Positions 18,489-25,920 of a DNA stretch of 64,000 bases are shown in pieces. A program made the position numbers and the translations under genes. How positions within the stretch are numbered: position 1 is the stretch's first letter; each line of letters starts with the position of its first letter. A model generated the notes under the pieces. That model saw only the letters and a program-made list of their open reading frames with translations. It was not told the origin of the DNA and ran no database searches. The stretch comes from Flavobacterium sp. LC2016-01 (GTDB lineage: Bacteria; Bacteroidota; Bacteroidia; Flavobacteriales; Flavobacteriaceae), in the NCBI RefSeq assembly GCF_009711135.1, contig NZ_WMIC01000001.1, forward strand, positions 248,001 through 312,000, read 5' to 3'.

Positions 18489-18518
18489 AAAAACCTCTCA
18501 GATATTGAGAGGTTTTTT
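18489..18518 (+). terminator. icmF terminator
   Basis: Stem AAAACCTCTCA / TGAGAGGTTTT with a 5-base loop and a T6 run, 26 bases after the stop. Confidence 0.85.
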
Positions 18519-18656
18519 GTTTATAAGACTTGATTTTTAGAAATTTTGAGACTTTACGGTTTGACGTAATTTTTATGAAATATGTTTATATATATTAGCG
18601 TATAATATTTATTTGAAAATTTGCAAACTATAAACGATCTTAAAATTTAATCTTAA

Positions 18657-19100
18657 ATGAGAAAAAACATTTTTATTATAGGATTATTACTTCTCACAAG
18701 CTTTTGTTTTAGCCAGACAAAGGAAAAACTGGCTGTAAAATCACAAAACAAACCTGAAACAAAAACATACGATTCAAAGCTTTTTGGATGTTGGAAAGGT
18801 TCAGAAACTGGACAACAGCAAGATGGTGTAAGTAAATATTGGGTTTCATGCCGTTTTAAAAATGGAACAAGTACTTTGTTATTTGTTGTAATATACCCGA
18901 ATGGAAAAGTAGACCAAACAACTGAAAATGGAAAGTGGTGGGTTGAAAATGGAAAGTATTACGAATTGCATAACTACGATGGAGTTATAGATGTCTACGA
19001 TTACAAGATTACGGATGAAGGAGTTGATTTTCAATCTGTAGAATTAATGGGAAAAATTGATAACACTTATAAGTTCACTGATTATAAAATTGCAGATTAA
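18657..19100 (+). CDS. Secreted lipocalin-like protein of unknown function
   Basis: 147 residues with a signal peptide (cleavage about after SFCFSQ, residue 20). The mature part begins FGCWKGSETGQQQ and continues in short strands (WVSCRFKNGTSTLLFVV, NGKWWVENGKYYEL, YDYKITDEGVDFQS). That is the look of an 8-stranded lipocalin-like barrel. Two Cys (in FGCWKG and WVSCRF) could form a disulfide. No close family is recognised. It is followed by an inverted repeat. Confidence 0.6.
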   Translation: MRKNIFIIGLLLLTSFCFSQTKEKLAVKSQNKPETKTYDSKLFGCWKGSETGQQQDGVSKYWVSCRFKNGTSTLLFVVIYPNGKVDQTTENGKWWVENGKYYELHNYDGVIDVYDYKITDEGVDFQSVELMGKIDNTYKFTDYKIAD

Positions 19101-19112
19101 GTAGAATACGTC

Positions 19113-19174
19113 GCTGGCGCAAGCGTCTCGCTCGTGAACTCAAAGTAATGCACGAGGGAGACGCTCGCGCCAGC
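19113..19174. repeat. Inverted repeat, family E (copy 1)
   Basis: 17-base arms GCTGGCGCAAGCGTCTC / GAGACGCTCGCGCCAGC around a CTCGTGAACTCAAAGTAATG centre. It is noticeably more GC-rich than its surroundings. A related centre (CGTGAATGCAAAGTAATGCA) is at 20174-20200. Confidence 0.85.
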
Positions 19175-19181
19175 AAAATAT

Positions 19182-19523
19182 TTATACTAATAAATTTTTA
19201 GCTTCTGCTATATTTGGTTCTCTTGCTAATTTCAATACGCTAGCCATTATTTCTAACCAATGACCTTCACTAGAAGTGTTATGAAATGAAGCTCCATAAA
19301 ATGAAGCAGTTGATGGATAAGAAACAATGTTTTTCTCTTTTGCAATTTTAGAAAATATTATTGCTAATTTATCTTTGTCAATAATTGCTGTTTCAAACCT
19401 TTCCGGCAAAATACTACAAGTACAAAATAATGTTAAGCATAAATTTGATAACTCTGTATAAGTTACATTATTTGGTAAAGATTGATTTAGATAATAAAAA
19501 AGTTCGTTTGTGTTATAATCCAT
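19182..19523 (-). CDS. Small hypothetical protein
   Basis: 113 residues, no signal peptide, helical (ELFYYLNQSLPNNVTYTEL; HWLEIMASVLKLAREPNIAEAKNLL). Not recognised. The gene is strongly AT-rich and lies with the split gene 19570-20077 between two family E palindromes. Such small soluble proteins in islets are sometimes immunity or accessory proteins, but nothing here shows that. A real start at 19523 is plausible (MDYNTNELF). Confidence 0.5.
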   Translation of the reverse strand: MDYNTNELFYYLNQSLPNNVTYTELSNLCLTLFCTCSILPERFETAIIDKDKLAIIFSKIAKEKNIVSYPSTASFYGASFHNTSSEGHWLEIMASVLKLAREPNIAEAKNLLV

Positions 19524-19569
19524 GGCTTTTGTGTTTAATTTGCTTTTTAAACTGTCTCAACACCAGCAA

Positions 19570-20077
19570 TTAAGCGATTGTTACTTTGTAATTTACATTT
19601 TGATCAACAACCTCTTGAAAAAAAGCATTCAATTTACTAAAAGTACCTATAAAATATTTAACAGTGTAGCCATCTTGTTCTATATCATCAATACTAAAAT
19701 ATTCAAAAAAACTGCCTTGATTCATTAAAAAAGCATCAAAGCTATTTCCTATATTCCATGTAGTGGTTAAATCTAAGTTTAATGGTAATGGTTGTAAAGA
19801 GGGTAGAACTTGCTTGTCAATAAATGTTATTACTTGAGGCAAATCGCTCAATGGTAAATAAACAATTTGTATCAAATTCAGTTAATCCTTCTAAAGCAAT
19901 ATCAGTTTCTAATTTATAATAATATTCACTGACCATGGCTTTATATAATTCTAATGCTAAATCTTTATTTACTGAATAGGCATAGTATAATATTGCTCCA
20001 TAATTATCAAAATTAGTATAAAAGCCTGGTGCATTTGAATCGTCATAATCAACTTCTAGTTCTATTCTTCTAGCCAT
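19570..20077 (-). pseudogene. Small hypothetical gene probably split by a 1-nt frameshift
   Basis: Two overlapping minus frames: 20077-19817 starts MARRIELEVDYDDSNAPGFY, and 19875-19570 opens at a TTG with no ATG. Frame 1 runs through ...GLTEFDT and then into an unlikely tail; removing one A from the AAA near 19864 would join FDT to IVYLPLSDLPQVITFID in frame 2. The joined protein would be about 170 residues, with no signal peptide and no family I recognise. Either a genuine broken gene, a programmed shift, or a sequencing error in a short A-run. Confidence 0.5.
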
Positions 20078-20144
20078 TTTATGTCTTATTTATTAGTCAG
20101 ATAATGATGTAAAAATAGAAACATTTTAAAAATTATTATTGATT

Positions 20145-20205
20145 TCTCACGAACAATTCTATGCTAGAGCAATTCGTGAATGCAAAGTAATGCACGAGCG
20201 ATAAG
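20145..20205. repeat. Family E-related palindromic remnant
   Basis: Contains CACGAACAATTCTATGCTAGAGC and then CGTGAATGCAAAGTAATGCACGAGCGA. The second part shares its core with the centre of 19113-19174. It bounds the low-GC islet on the right. Confidence 0.6.
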
Positions 20206-20308
20206 TTCAGGAAAGCAGCACAATAAAATTCCATAAAGTTTGTCATTTTCCGTGTTAGAACAAATGTCATATAATTGTTATAGAATTTTTTTAATTTTTA
20301 ATGATAAA

Positions 20309-20338
20309 TAAAAACCTTTCAGAAACGAAAGGTTTTTT
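20309..20338 (+). terminator. Terminator-type hairpin in the leader of the next gene
   Basis: AAAAACCTTTC / GAAAGGTTTTTTT with a 6-base loop, ending only about 13 bases before the ATG at 20352. No plus-strand gene precedes it, so it is either a vestige or an attenuator for the hydrolase gene. Confidence 0.6.
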
Positions 20339-20351
20339 TAATTTTAATGTT

Positions 20352-21554
20352 ATGAAAAACACAATCTATTATATTCTGTTTCTTTTTGTTACGGTTTTTG
20401 GATATTCTCAGGATAAGCAATTATTACAAACAGGAGTTGTTATCGATTCAGTAAAAATTGCAACTGCTCCAACAGAATCGTATGCTATATATTTTCCTAA
20501 AAAATACGATGCAAAAACGCCACTACCATTGGTTTTTATTTTTGATCCAGCGGCTAGAGGCAAAAAAGGAATTGAACCCTTTATTTTGGCAGCAGAAACG
20601 TATCATTATATTTTGGTATGTTCCAATACCTTGAAAAATGGATTAGTCCAAAATAATATTACCATTGCCAATCGATTATTTGATGCTGTATTGCAAACAT
20701 ATGCTATTGATGCTTCACAACTTTATATATCAGGTTTTTCGGGAGGTGCAAGATTAGCTAGTCTTTTTGGGATATCTACAGGTGCTTTTCAGGGTGTTAT
20801 TGCTTGTGGCGCTTCTTTTAATGGCATGGATAAGTTTATAACTCCGTCAAATAATTTCTCCTACGTTGGTATAGTTGGGGATCGGGATATGAATTATCAG
20901 GAAATGATCGAAAATAGAGAATGGCTCGATAAAACAAAGATTGTAAATACACTTTTTGTTACTCATGCGGGGCATGCTTGGCCTAAACCATCTGAAATGC
21001 TTCGCGCATTTGACTGGTTGGAAATTCAGGCGTATAGAAAAAATATAAGACCGAAGAACGATTCGATTATTAAAAGAATTTACGATACCAATTTGCGAAT
21101 AGCCGATAGTTTAAAAGCGAATAAAGAAATACTACTTTCTATAAATGCCTACGAAAAGGGTATTACTTTTTTTAATACTAATGAAGACAATATTCTAAGA
21201 GCCAAGATTGCCGAAATCAAAAAATCCAAAGAGTATAAAGATGAAATGGCCAAAATGAAAGAAATAAAGGCTTTGGAAAACAAAATAATGGACAAACTAT
21301 CACTTCGCTTTGACCAGGAATTAAAATGGGCTAAAAGTACTTCTAATTTAAAGTTTTGGAAATCTGAAATTGAGGATTTGAATGTTATGAAGTTTGATGA
21401 CAAAAATCGTTTAGAGCAAAATATGGCTATTAGGATATTAAATTGGTTTCAGGTTATGGTTTATGAAACGGGTCAGGAATATAAAAGAAACCAGCAAAAT
21501 GACAAGTTTACTTATTGTCAAGAATTGTATAAAATTATTACTGGAACAAATTAA
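20352..21554 (+). CDS. Secreted alpha/beta-hydrolase-like protein
   Basis: 400 residues from the ATG at 20352, giving a clean signal peptide (MKNTIYYILFLFVTVFGYSQ). The earlier frame start at 20301 runs through the hairpin and is rejected. The N-terminal about 220 residues are an alpha/beta-hydrolase: a PLVFIFDPAARGKKG strand, the nucleophile elbow ISGFSGGARLAS (GxSGG), an acid-bearing VGIVGDRDMNYQ and a His in THAGHAWP. That suggests a serine esterase of the dienelactone-hydrolase/PHB-depolymerase class. The C-terminal about 180 residues are helical and unassigned. Substrate unknown. Single gene with a downstream terminator. Confidence 0.75.
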   Translation: MKNTIYYILFLFVTVFGYSQDKQLLQTGVVIDSVKIATAPTESYAIYFPKKYDAKTPLPLVFIFDPAARGKKGIEPFILAAETYHYILVCSNTLKNGLVQNNITIANRLFDAVLQTYAIDASQLYISGFSGGARLASLFGISTGAFQGVIACGASFNGMDKFITPSNNFSYVGIVGDRDMNYQEMIENREWLDKTKIVNTLFVTHAGHAWPKPSEMLRAFDWLEIQAYRKNIRPKNDSIIKRIYDTNLRIADSLKANKEILLSINAYEKGITFFNTNEDNILRAKIAEIKKSKEYKDEMAKMKEIKALENKIMDKLSLRFDQELKWAKSTSNLKFWKSEIEDLNVMKFDDKNRLEQNMAIRILNWFQVMVYETGQEYKRNQQNDKFTYCQELYKIITGTN

Positions 21555-21558
21555 ATAG

Positions 21559-21587
21559 AAAAACCTCTCAGCAATGAGAGGTTTTTC
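21559..21587. terminator. Bidirectional terminator between convergent genes
   Basis: AAAAACCTCTCA / TGAGAGGTTTTT with a GCAA loop between the hydrolase gene and the minus-strand TPR fragment. Confidence 0.8.
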
Positions 21588-21612
21588 TATATTTTATAAA
21601 ATTTTAAAGAAT

Positions 21613-21999
21613 TTAAACTTTTTTCTTGATTGTTCCTTTAGATTTTCGTTTCAGCTTTTCAATAATTGCATCTGCTTTTTCATTTTGGCAAATGAATCTT
21701 AGAGATTCTGCGTAGCGGTAATAATAAACAGGTTCTAAGTCAGAGGTCATGGCAAATAGTTGATCATACCAATCGGCTGCTTTTTCTAGTTTATCATGTT
21801 GATAAGAGGAATCTCCTAATTTCTGAAATAAGTCTACAGATTTGTAGCCTTTTGCTGCAATTTTCTCGTACGTTTTTATCACGTCAACATAAGCGTATTT
21901 GTCGCTTATTTTATCAGTTACATAAACTTTTTCACTTTGAGCAGCTGCACGAAATGAAAAAACAATCAATAATACTAAAACAATAAGTTTCTGTTGCAT
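21613..21999 (-). CDS. Stand-alone TPR-like N-terminal fragment of a T9SS-associated OmpA-type protein
   Basis: 128 residues: signal peptide (to about AAAQ), then AYVDVIKTYEKIAAKGYKSVDLFQKLGDSSYQ and DWYDQLFAMTSDLEPVYYYRYAESL. This is the tetratricopeptide opening of the large PD40/OmpA proteins encoded next to PorP/SprF in Flavobacteriia. The PD40 propeller and OmpA domain that should follow are absent, and a basic tail (KLKRKSKGTIKKKV) ends the protein. Either a truncated relic or a small periplasmic TPR protein. No porP-like partner adjoins. Confidence 0.65.
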   Translation of the reverse strand: MQQKLIVLVLLIVFSFRAAAQSEKVYVTDKISDKYAYVDVIKTYEKIAAKGYKSVDLFQKLGDSSYQHDKLEKAADWYDQLFAMTSDLEPVYYYRYAESLRFICQNEKADAIIEKLKRKSKGTIKKKV

Positions 22000-22269
22000 A
22001 AGTATTAGTTTAAAAGATTGGTTTTGATAGTCATTTTTTCTCTGATAATTTTATTGTAAACTGCTAGTTTAGATTGCAAATGTATATAAATCAGTGATAT
22101 AACGTGTAATTGAACGGTGTTTTTTTTCATTTTATCGATTAAAATATACTGTCAAAACTGTTATTTTTCAATTTTAGTATGTTTTCGAGTGAAAAAACCT
22201 TTCTAAAGACTATTTTTCATGAATTCGAAATATATAATCTAACTTTATAGTTGTAAAGCAATCAGTGTC

Positions 22270-22716
22270 ATGACAATACAGCAATATTTAATTAAAATCG
22301 ATCTTTTGCAGAAAACCGAAAACAGAAATGCCTTTTTTGATAATCTTGATCTGGAAAATTTTGTTTTGAAAATGTCCTCAAATATTGCTGAAAACGGTTT
22401 TGCACTTGATTCTTTTTTTCAGAAATCAGTTTCTAAATCAATTGCAATAAATTCAGAAATTATAAAGCAATTTTCAAATCATTCAGGTTTATTTTTTTTG
22501 GAAGAAGAAATAGGAAACGTCTGTTATGCAGAAAGCATTGAATTACGATCAGAATACAGGCAAAGTTTTAGATTAATAGACGTATTAGATTATGTATATG
22601 CTTTTGCGCATTGCTCTCTTTATAAAGAAACTCAAAAAATAATATTTCCACCAGATGCAGATTCTTTTTGGAATTTGGTAAAAATTGGCAACAACATCCG
22701 GAAAACAGAAGAATAA
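22270..22716 (+). CDS. Hypothetical cytoplasmic protein
   Basis: 148 residues with no signal peptide or membrane segment. Mixed alpha/beta: LIKIDLLQKTENRNAFFDN, FSNHSGLFFLEEEIG, YRQSFRLIDVLDYVYAFAH. Not recognised. It is preceded by a 270-base AT-rich gap with no repeat and followed by a strong bidirectional terminator, so it is a single-gene transcript. Confidence 0.55.
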   Translation: MTIQQYLIKIDLLQKTENRNAFFDNLDLENFVLKMSSNIAENGFALDSFFQKSVSKSIAINSEIIKQFSNHSGLFFLEEEIGNVCYAESIELRSEYRQSFRLIDVLDYVYAFAHCSLYKETQKIIFPPDADSFWNLVKIGNNIRKTEE

Positions 22717-22746
22717 AAAAAGCAGCTCCTGGAACGAGCTGCTTTT
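22717..22746. terminator. Bidirectional terminator
   Basis: AAAAGCAGCTC / GAGCTGCTTTT with a 7-base loop, As before and Ts after, between convergent genes. Confidence 0.85.
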
Positions 22747-22769
22747 ATTTTTTGTTGGGACAAAAAGGG

Positions 22770-23156
22770 TTAGCGGCGGAAAGACGGACTTTGGTTCACT
22801 GTTTCGTCTAACTTAACAGCTTTCACTTTTTTAGCTGCAACTTTAATTTCGTGTTTCGCAATTTTACCGTTCTCTGTTACTTCTAAAACATAAGTTCCGG
22901 CTGGATGACCTTCTAAGCTTATTGTTTTTGAAATTTCTAATTTATCTGCTGCAGATGCTCCAGTATAAACTAAATTGTGGTTTTCATCATAAATAGAAAA
23001 AGAGGTGTTTTCAACTGCGTCTAAAGTAAAACTTACTACTTTTCCGTTTCCTGTAACTATATTCAAAATATAGTCTCCTTTTCCATTAAATGCGTAGGTA
23101 AAAATCGAGGTAAATAAGAGGGCGGCAATTAAGCCCATTTTGGTAAATTTTGTCAT
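22770..23156 (-). CDS. Small secreted beta-sandwich protein, divergent member of a four-gene family
   Basis: 128 residues: signal peptide (to about IFTYAF) then GDYILNIVTGNGKVVSFTLDAVENTSFSIYDENHNLVY, PAGTYVLEVTENGKIAKHEIKV and a basic tail ending SPSFRR. This is the same architecture as the three paralogs at 23531-25573, but more diverged. The fold pattern (IYD..G.L.Y, L...P.GTY.LEV) resembles the Ig-like T9SS C-terminal sorting domain or DUF3244-like sandwich, here as the whole mature protein. Function unknown. Unlike its paralogs it lacks the upstream palindrome and has a different promoter (23203-23235). Confidence 0.7.
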   Translation of the reverse strand: MTKFTKMGLIAALLFTSIFTYAFNGKGDYILNIVTGNGKVVSFTLDAVENTSFSIYDENHNLVYTGASAADKLEISKTISLEGHPAGTYVLEVTENGKIAKHEIKVAAKKVKAVKLDETVNQSPSFRR

Positions 23157-23202
23157 GTTTTTTTAATTGTTTTTTTAAAGTTTATACTCAATAGTGGAAC
23201 AG

Positions 23203-23235
23203 CAAAACTACAAAAGAAATTTAATTTTCTGCAAA
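23203..23235 (-). promoter_or_regulatory. Promoter of the 22770-23156 gene (TTTG-N21-TAGTTTTG)
   Basis: On the minus strand TTTG (23235-23232), 21 bases, then TAGTTTTG (23210-23203): a full Bacteroidota consensus match, with a leader of about 42 bases to the ATG. The rest of the 23157-23438 gap shows nothing else recognisable. Confidence 0.7.
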
Positions 23236-23438
23236 AAATTGCCGTTTTCAAACGGTTAAGTTGCTGAATTAAAGATGTTTCTGTATTTTTCTTACAGTAT
23301 ATACGAAAAAACCTCGTTTTTGGATTTTTTTTGATGAAAATTTTTAAAAGTGTAGAAATCAGACTTTTAAAATTATTAAGAATTCTTTTGTGAAAAAATG
23401 AAAGAGTACATAAGTAAGGTAAAAATTAGGCATAAAAA

Positions 23439-23468
23439 AAACAGCTCAATAACCACAAAGAGCTGTTT
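23439..23468 (-). terminator. Terminator of paralog 23531-23935
   Basis: AAACAGCTC / GAGCTGTTT with a loop AATAACCACAAA, and Ts on the minus strand. The identical hairpin is found at 25069-25098 downstream of a sister gene, evidence of duplication of the whole unit. Confidence 0.8.
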
Positions 23469-23530
23469 GTAAAACAATCACGTTTTTACTAACTATCTAA
23501 CCTTATACCCTTATGAGAAGTATAACTTTT

Positions 23531-23935
23531 TTAGCGTACTGCTACGCTGGTATTTTTAGCAGAACCTGCTTTATAAACTGACGAAACAGCTTTTGATGAT
23601 AAAACTGAGGCATCATCAGTAATTGTAATTTCGTGTCTTACTTTTTTTGTATTGTCTTCAATTTCTAAATAGTAAGTTCCCTCTGGAAACTGTTCTAAAT
23701 TAAAAGTTCTTAGGATTCCGTCTTTACCTGAAGCGCTTTCGGAGTAAATCAGTTCCCCGTTTTTGTCGTAAATCGCTAAGTTGGCTTTTGTAACCTGATT
23801 AAGAGCGAACGTAATTAGTTTTCCATTTCCTTTCAATACGTGAACATTCAAATTGTCATTCCCGTCAATTGCAAAAGCACTGCTTCCTGCAAAAAGTACT
23901 GCACATACTAAACTTAATTTTAAAATCTTTTTCAT
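23531..23935 (-). CDS. Small secreted beta-sandwich protein, paralog A
   Basis: 134 residues: signal peptide (to about SSAFA), then NLNVHVLKGNGKLITFALNQ, ANLAIYDKNGELIYSES, GKDGILRTFNLEQFPEGTYYLEIEDN, VRHEITITDD and a conserved C-terminal tail (SSVYKAG, ending TSVAVR). It is nearly identical to the genes at 24298-24699 and 25172-25573. The body looks like a free-standing T9SS CTD-type/Ig-like domain with no cargo. Expected in the periplasm or at the cell surface. Function unknown. It has its own conserved promoter and terminator, so each paralog is a separate transcript. Confidence 0.75.
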   Translation of the reverse strand: MKKILKLSLVCAVLFAGSSAFAIDGNDNLNVHVLKGNGKLITFALNQVTKANLAIYDKNGELIYSESASGKDGILRTFNLEQFPEGTYYLEIEDNTKKVRHEITITDDASVLSSKAVSSVYKAGSAKNTSVAVR

Positions 23936-23974
23936 AATCTTAGTTATTAAATTAATAGTTCTAATTCTCTGATG

Positions 23975-24008
23975 CTAAATTACTCCTGATACTGCTGTTT
24001 CTGCACAA
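23975..24008 (-). promoter_or_regulatory. Conserved promoter of paralog A (TTG-N23-TAATTTAG)
   Basis: Minus-strand TTG at 24008-24006, 23 bases, TAATTTAG at 23982-23975, then a CATCAGAGAATTAGA leader. The same boxes with the same 23-base spacing and the same leader precede the genes at 24699 and 25573. Confidence 0.7.
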
Positions 24009-24019
24009 CTCTATTTGCA

Positions 24020-24110
24020 GATTTCTATGCTATATTCTCATTTACGAAACCGATATAGGTTAAAGTTTGAATTATATTCGGTGTTTTTGTTAAATTGATT
24101 GTTATTTTTT
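24020..24110. promoter_or_regulatory. Conserved upstream region, copy 1, with palindrome AACCGATATAGGTT
   Basis: The palindrome is at 24048-24061, its near edge exactly 39 bases beyond the -33 TTG of paralog A. The surrounding 90 bases (CTCATTTACGAAACC..., TTGAATTATATTCGGTGTTTTTGTTAA) are shared with copies at 24785-24880, 25660-25755 and 25921-26015. Probably an activator site. Confidence 0.7.
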
Positions 24111-24218
24111 AAAGTTTTTAATCGTCTCAGAATAAGGATTTTCGGTTTGAGAAGAGAAATTGAGAATCTTTAATTCATTATTGCAAAATAGATCAGTGAA
24201 AAAAATACCTTGCAAAAA

Positions 24219-24252
24219 AAAACAGCTTCCTCATTATTAAGAAAGCTGTTTT
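24219..24252 (-). terminator. Terminator of paralog B
   Basis: AAAACAGCTT / AAGCTGTTTT with As on the plus side (Ts in minus RNA), 46 bases past the gene's stop. Confidence 0.75.
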
Positions 24253-24297
24253 AAAGAATATAAAATCTAATTTTGTTTTTCAATACAAGCATCATTG

Positions 24298-24699
24298 TTA
24301 ACGTGTTGCTACACTTGTATTTTTAGAAAATCCTGATTTGTAAACTGATGAAATTGCTTTTGCTGATAAAACTGTTTTTTCATCAGTAATAATAATTTCA
24401 TGTTTCACTTTCTTTACATTATCTTCTACTTCTAAATAGTAAGTTCCTTCTGGAAATTCTTCTAAATTAAAAGTTCTTAAAATTCCATCTTTACCAGAAG
24501 CACTTTCTGAATAAATTAGAGTTCCATCTTTGTCGTAAATTGATACGTTTGCTTTTTTAACTTGATTAAGCGCAAACGTGATCACTTTACCATTTGTTTT
24601 TAATACGTGAACGTTCAAATTATCGTTCCCGTCAATTGCAAAAGCGCTCATTCCTGTGAAAAGCACTGCACACACTAAACTTAATTTTAAATTTTTCAT
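24298..24699 (-). CDS. Small secreted beta-sandwich protein, paralog B
   Basis: 133 residues, about the same as paralog A residue for residue: signal peptide (to about MSAFA), DGNDNLNVHVLKTNGKVI, VSIYDKDGTLIYSES, EEFPEGTYYLEVEDN, VKHEIIITDEKT and tail ending TSVATR. Small changes are conservative, suggesting recent duplication under purifying selection. Same architecture, promoter and upstream palindrome as its sisters. Function unknown; probably periplasmic or surface-exposed. Confidence 0.75.
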   Translation of the reverse strand: MKNLKLSLVCAVLFTGMSAFAIDGNDNLNVHVLKTNGKVITFALNQVKKANVSIYDKDGTLIYSESASGKDGILRTFNLEEFPEGTYYLEVEDNVKKVKHEIIITDEKTVLSAKAISSVYKSGFSKNTSVATR

Positions 24700-24738
24700 A
24701 GCATTCGTTTTTAAATTAATAGATCTAATTCTCTGATG

Positions 24739-24772
24739 CTAAATTAGTTATGATATATTGCTAATTGCACAA
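24739..24772 (-). promoter_or_regulatory. Conserved promoter of paralog B (TTG-N23-TAATTTAG)
   Basis: Minus-strand TTG at 24772-24770 and TAATTTAG at 24746-24739, with 23-base spacing and the same CATCAGAGAATTAGA leader as paralog A. Confidence 0.7.
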
Positions 24773-24784
24773 CTGCATTTGCTG

Positions 24785-24880
24785 ATTTCGATGCTGTATT
24801 CTCATTTACGAAACCGTTATAGGTTAAATTTTAAATTATATTTAATGATTGTGTTAATTAGGTTGTTATTTTTTAAAGTT
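24785..24880. promoter_or_regulatory. Conserved upstream region, copy 2, with palindrome AACCGTTATAGGTT
   Basis: Palindrome at 24812-24825, again with its near edge 39 bases beyond the -33 TTG of paralog B. Confidence 0.7.
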
Positions 24881-24935
24881 TTGATGATTTTGGCTTTGCA
24901 TTGAATTGATGATTTCTTTACAAAAGATCTGTTGA

Positions 24936-25038
24936 TTTTAACCGCAAAGACGCAAATCAAAAAACGCAAAGTTCGCAAAGCTTTTAAAATAAAACCTTGC
25001 GAACTTTGCGTAAAACCTTTGCGTCTTTGCGGTTAAAA
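24936..25038. repeat. Long inverted repeat, family B (copy 2)
   Basis: Perfect arms TTTTAACCGCAAAGACGCAAA (24936-24956) and its complement (25018-25038), with inner GCAAAGTTCGCAAAG / CTTGCGAACTTTGCG. Same family as 6404-6495. It sits between the duplicated units, so it may have been inserted after duplication. Confidence 0.85.
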
Positions 25039-25068
25039 AAAATCTACGGTTAAATAAAAAACAAAAAA

Positions 25069-25098
25069 AAACAGCTCAATAACCACAAAGAGCTGTTT
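25069..25098 (-). terminator. Terminator of paralog C
   Basis: Same hairpin and loop as 23439-23468 (AAACAGCTC, loop AATAACCACAAA, GAGCTGTTT). Confidence 0.8.
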
Positions 25099-25171
25099 CT
25101 AAAACCTGACGGTTTTTAAACTTTACTAACTATCTAACCTCATTTTTATACTGTGTTCTAGTATAACTTTT

Positions 25172-25573
25172 TTAGCGTACTGCTACGCCTGTATTTTTAG
25201 CATCTGTTTTGTAAACAGATGAAATTGCTTTTGATGATAAAACGGTAGCATCATCAGTAATTGTAATTTCGTGTCTTACTTTTTTAGCGCTGTCTTCAAC
25301 TTCTAAATAATAAGTTCCAGCTGGAAATTCTTCTAAACTGAAAGTTCTTAAGATACCATCTTTTCCATATGCGTTTTCAGAATATAATAAAGTACCTGCT
25401 TTGTCATAAATAGATAGATTCGCTTTTTTTGTCTGGTTTAAAGCAAACGTTATAAGCTTTCCTTCTCCTTTTAATACATGAAGACCAAATTCTCCGTCTC
25501 CATTAATTGCATAAGTATTCAATCCTGATAATAATACTGCAACTACTAAACTTAATTTTAAAATCGTTTTCAT
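25172..25573 (-). CDS. Small secreted beta-sandwich protein, paralog C
   Basis: 133 residues: signal peptide (to about NTYAI), GEFGLHVLKGEGKLITFALNQ, ANLSIYDKAGTLLYSEN, EEFPAGTYYLEVEDSAK, VRHEITITDD and the tail ending TGVAVR. It lies nearest to the AraC regulator at 26023, divergently, across a 449-base gap holding two copies of the palindromic upstream region. That arrangement makes the AraC protein the first candidate regulator for the family. Function unknown; the IYD..G.L.YSE and P.GTYYLE pattern is Ig-like/T9SS-CTD-like. Confidence 0.75.
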   Translation of the reverse strand: MKTILKLSLVVAVLLSGLNTYAINGDGEFGLHVLKGEGKLITFALNQTKKANLSIYDKAGTLLYSENAYGKDGILRTFSLEEFPAGTYYLEVEDSAKKVRHEITITDDATVLSSKAISSVYKTDAKNTGVAVR

Positions 25574-25611
25574 ATTCTCTATGTTTAAATTATTAGTTCA
25601 TTTCTCTGATG

Positions 25612-25645
25612 TAAAATTACTGCAGCAGCAGCTTTTTAAACACAA
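25612..25645 (-). promoter_or_regulatory. Conserved promoter of paralog C (TTG-N23-TAATTTTA)
   Basis: Minus-strand TTG at 25645-25643 and TAATTTTA at 25619-25612, with 23-base spacing and a CATCAGAGAAAT leader. Confidence 0.7.
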
Positions 25646-25659
25646 CTCTATTTTCCAAT

Positions 25660-25755
25660 TTATATGCTATATTCTCATTTACGAAACCGATATAGGTTAA
25701 AATTTGAATTATTTTAAGTGTTTTTGTTAATTGCGCTAATATTTTTCAATGTTTT
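25660..25755. promoter_or_regulatory. Conserved upstream region, copy 3, with palindrome AACCGATATAGGTT
   Basis: Palindrome at 25685-25698, 39 bases beyond the -33 TTG of paralog C, the same geometry as in copies 1 and 2. Confidence 0.7.
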
Positions 25756-25920
25756 GATTAAAACTAAGTTTGTTAAAATCTTCCGGTTTTCTTACAGAAA
25801 TGCTATATCAATATAAAAAAGCGGTTTTAAATATGATATTTTAAAAAAATCAGGGATAAAAAAATCAGACCCTAAAAAAAAGGCGGTTTACGTATAAAAT
25901 TAGCAACGATATTTTGCTGA

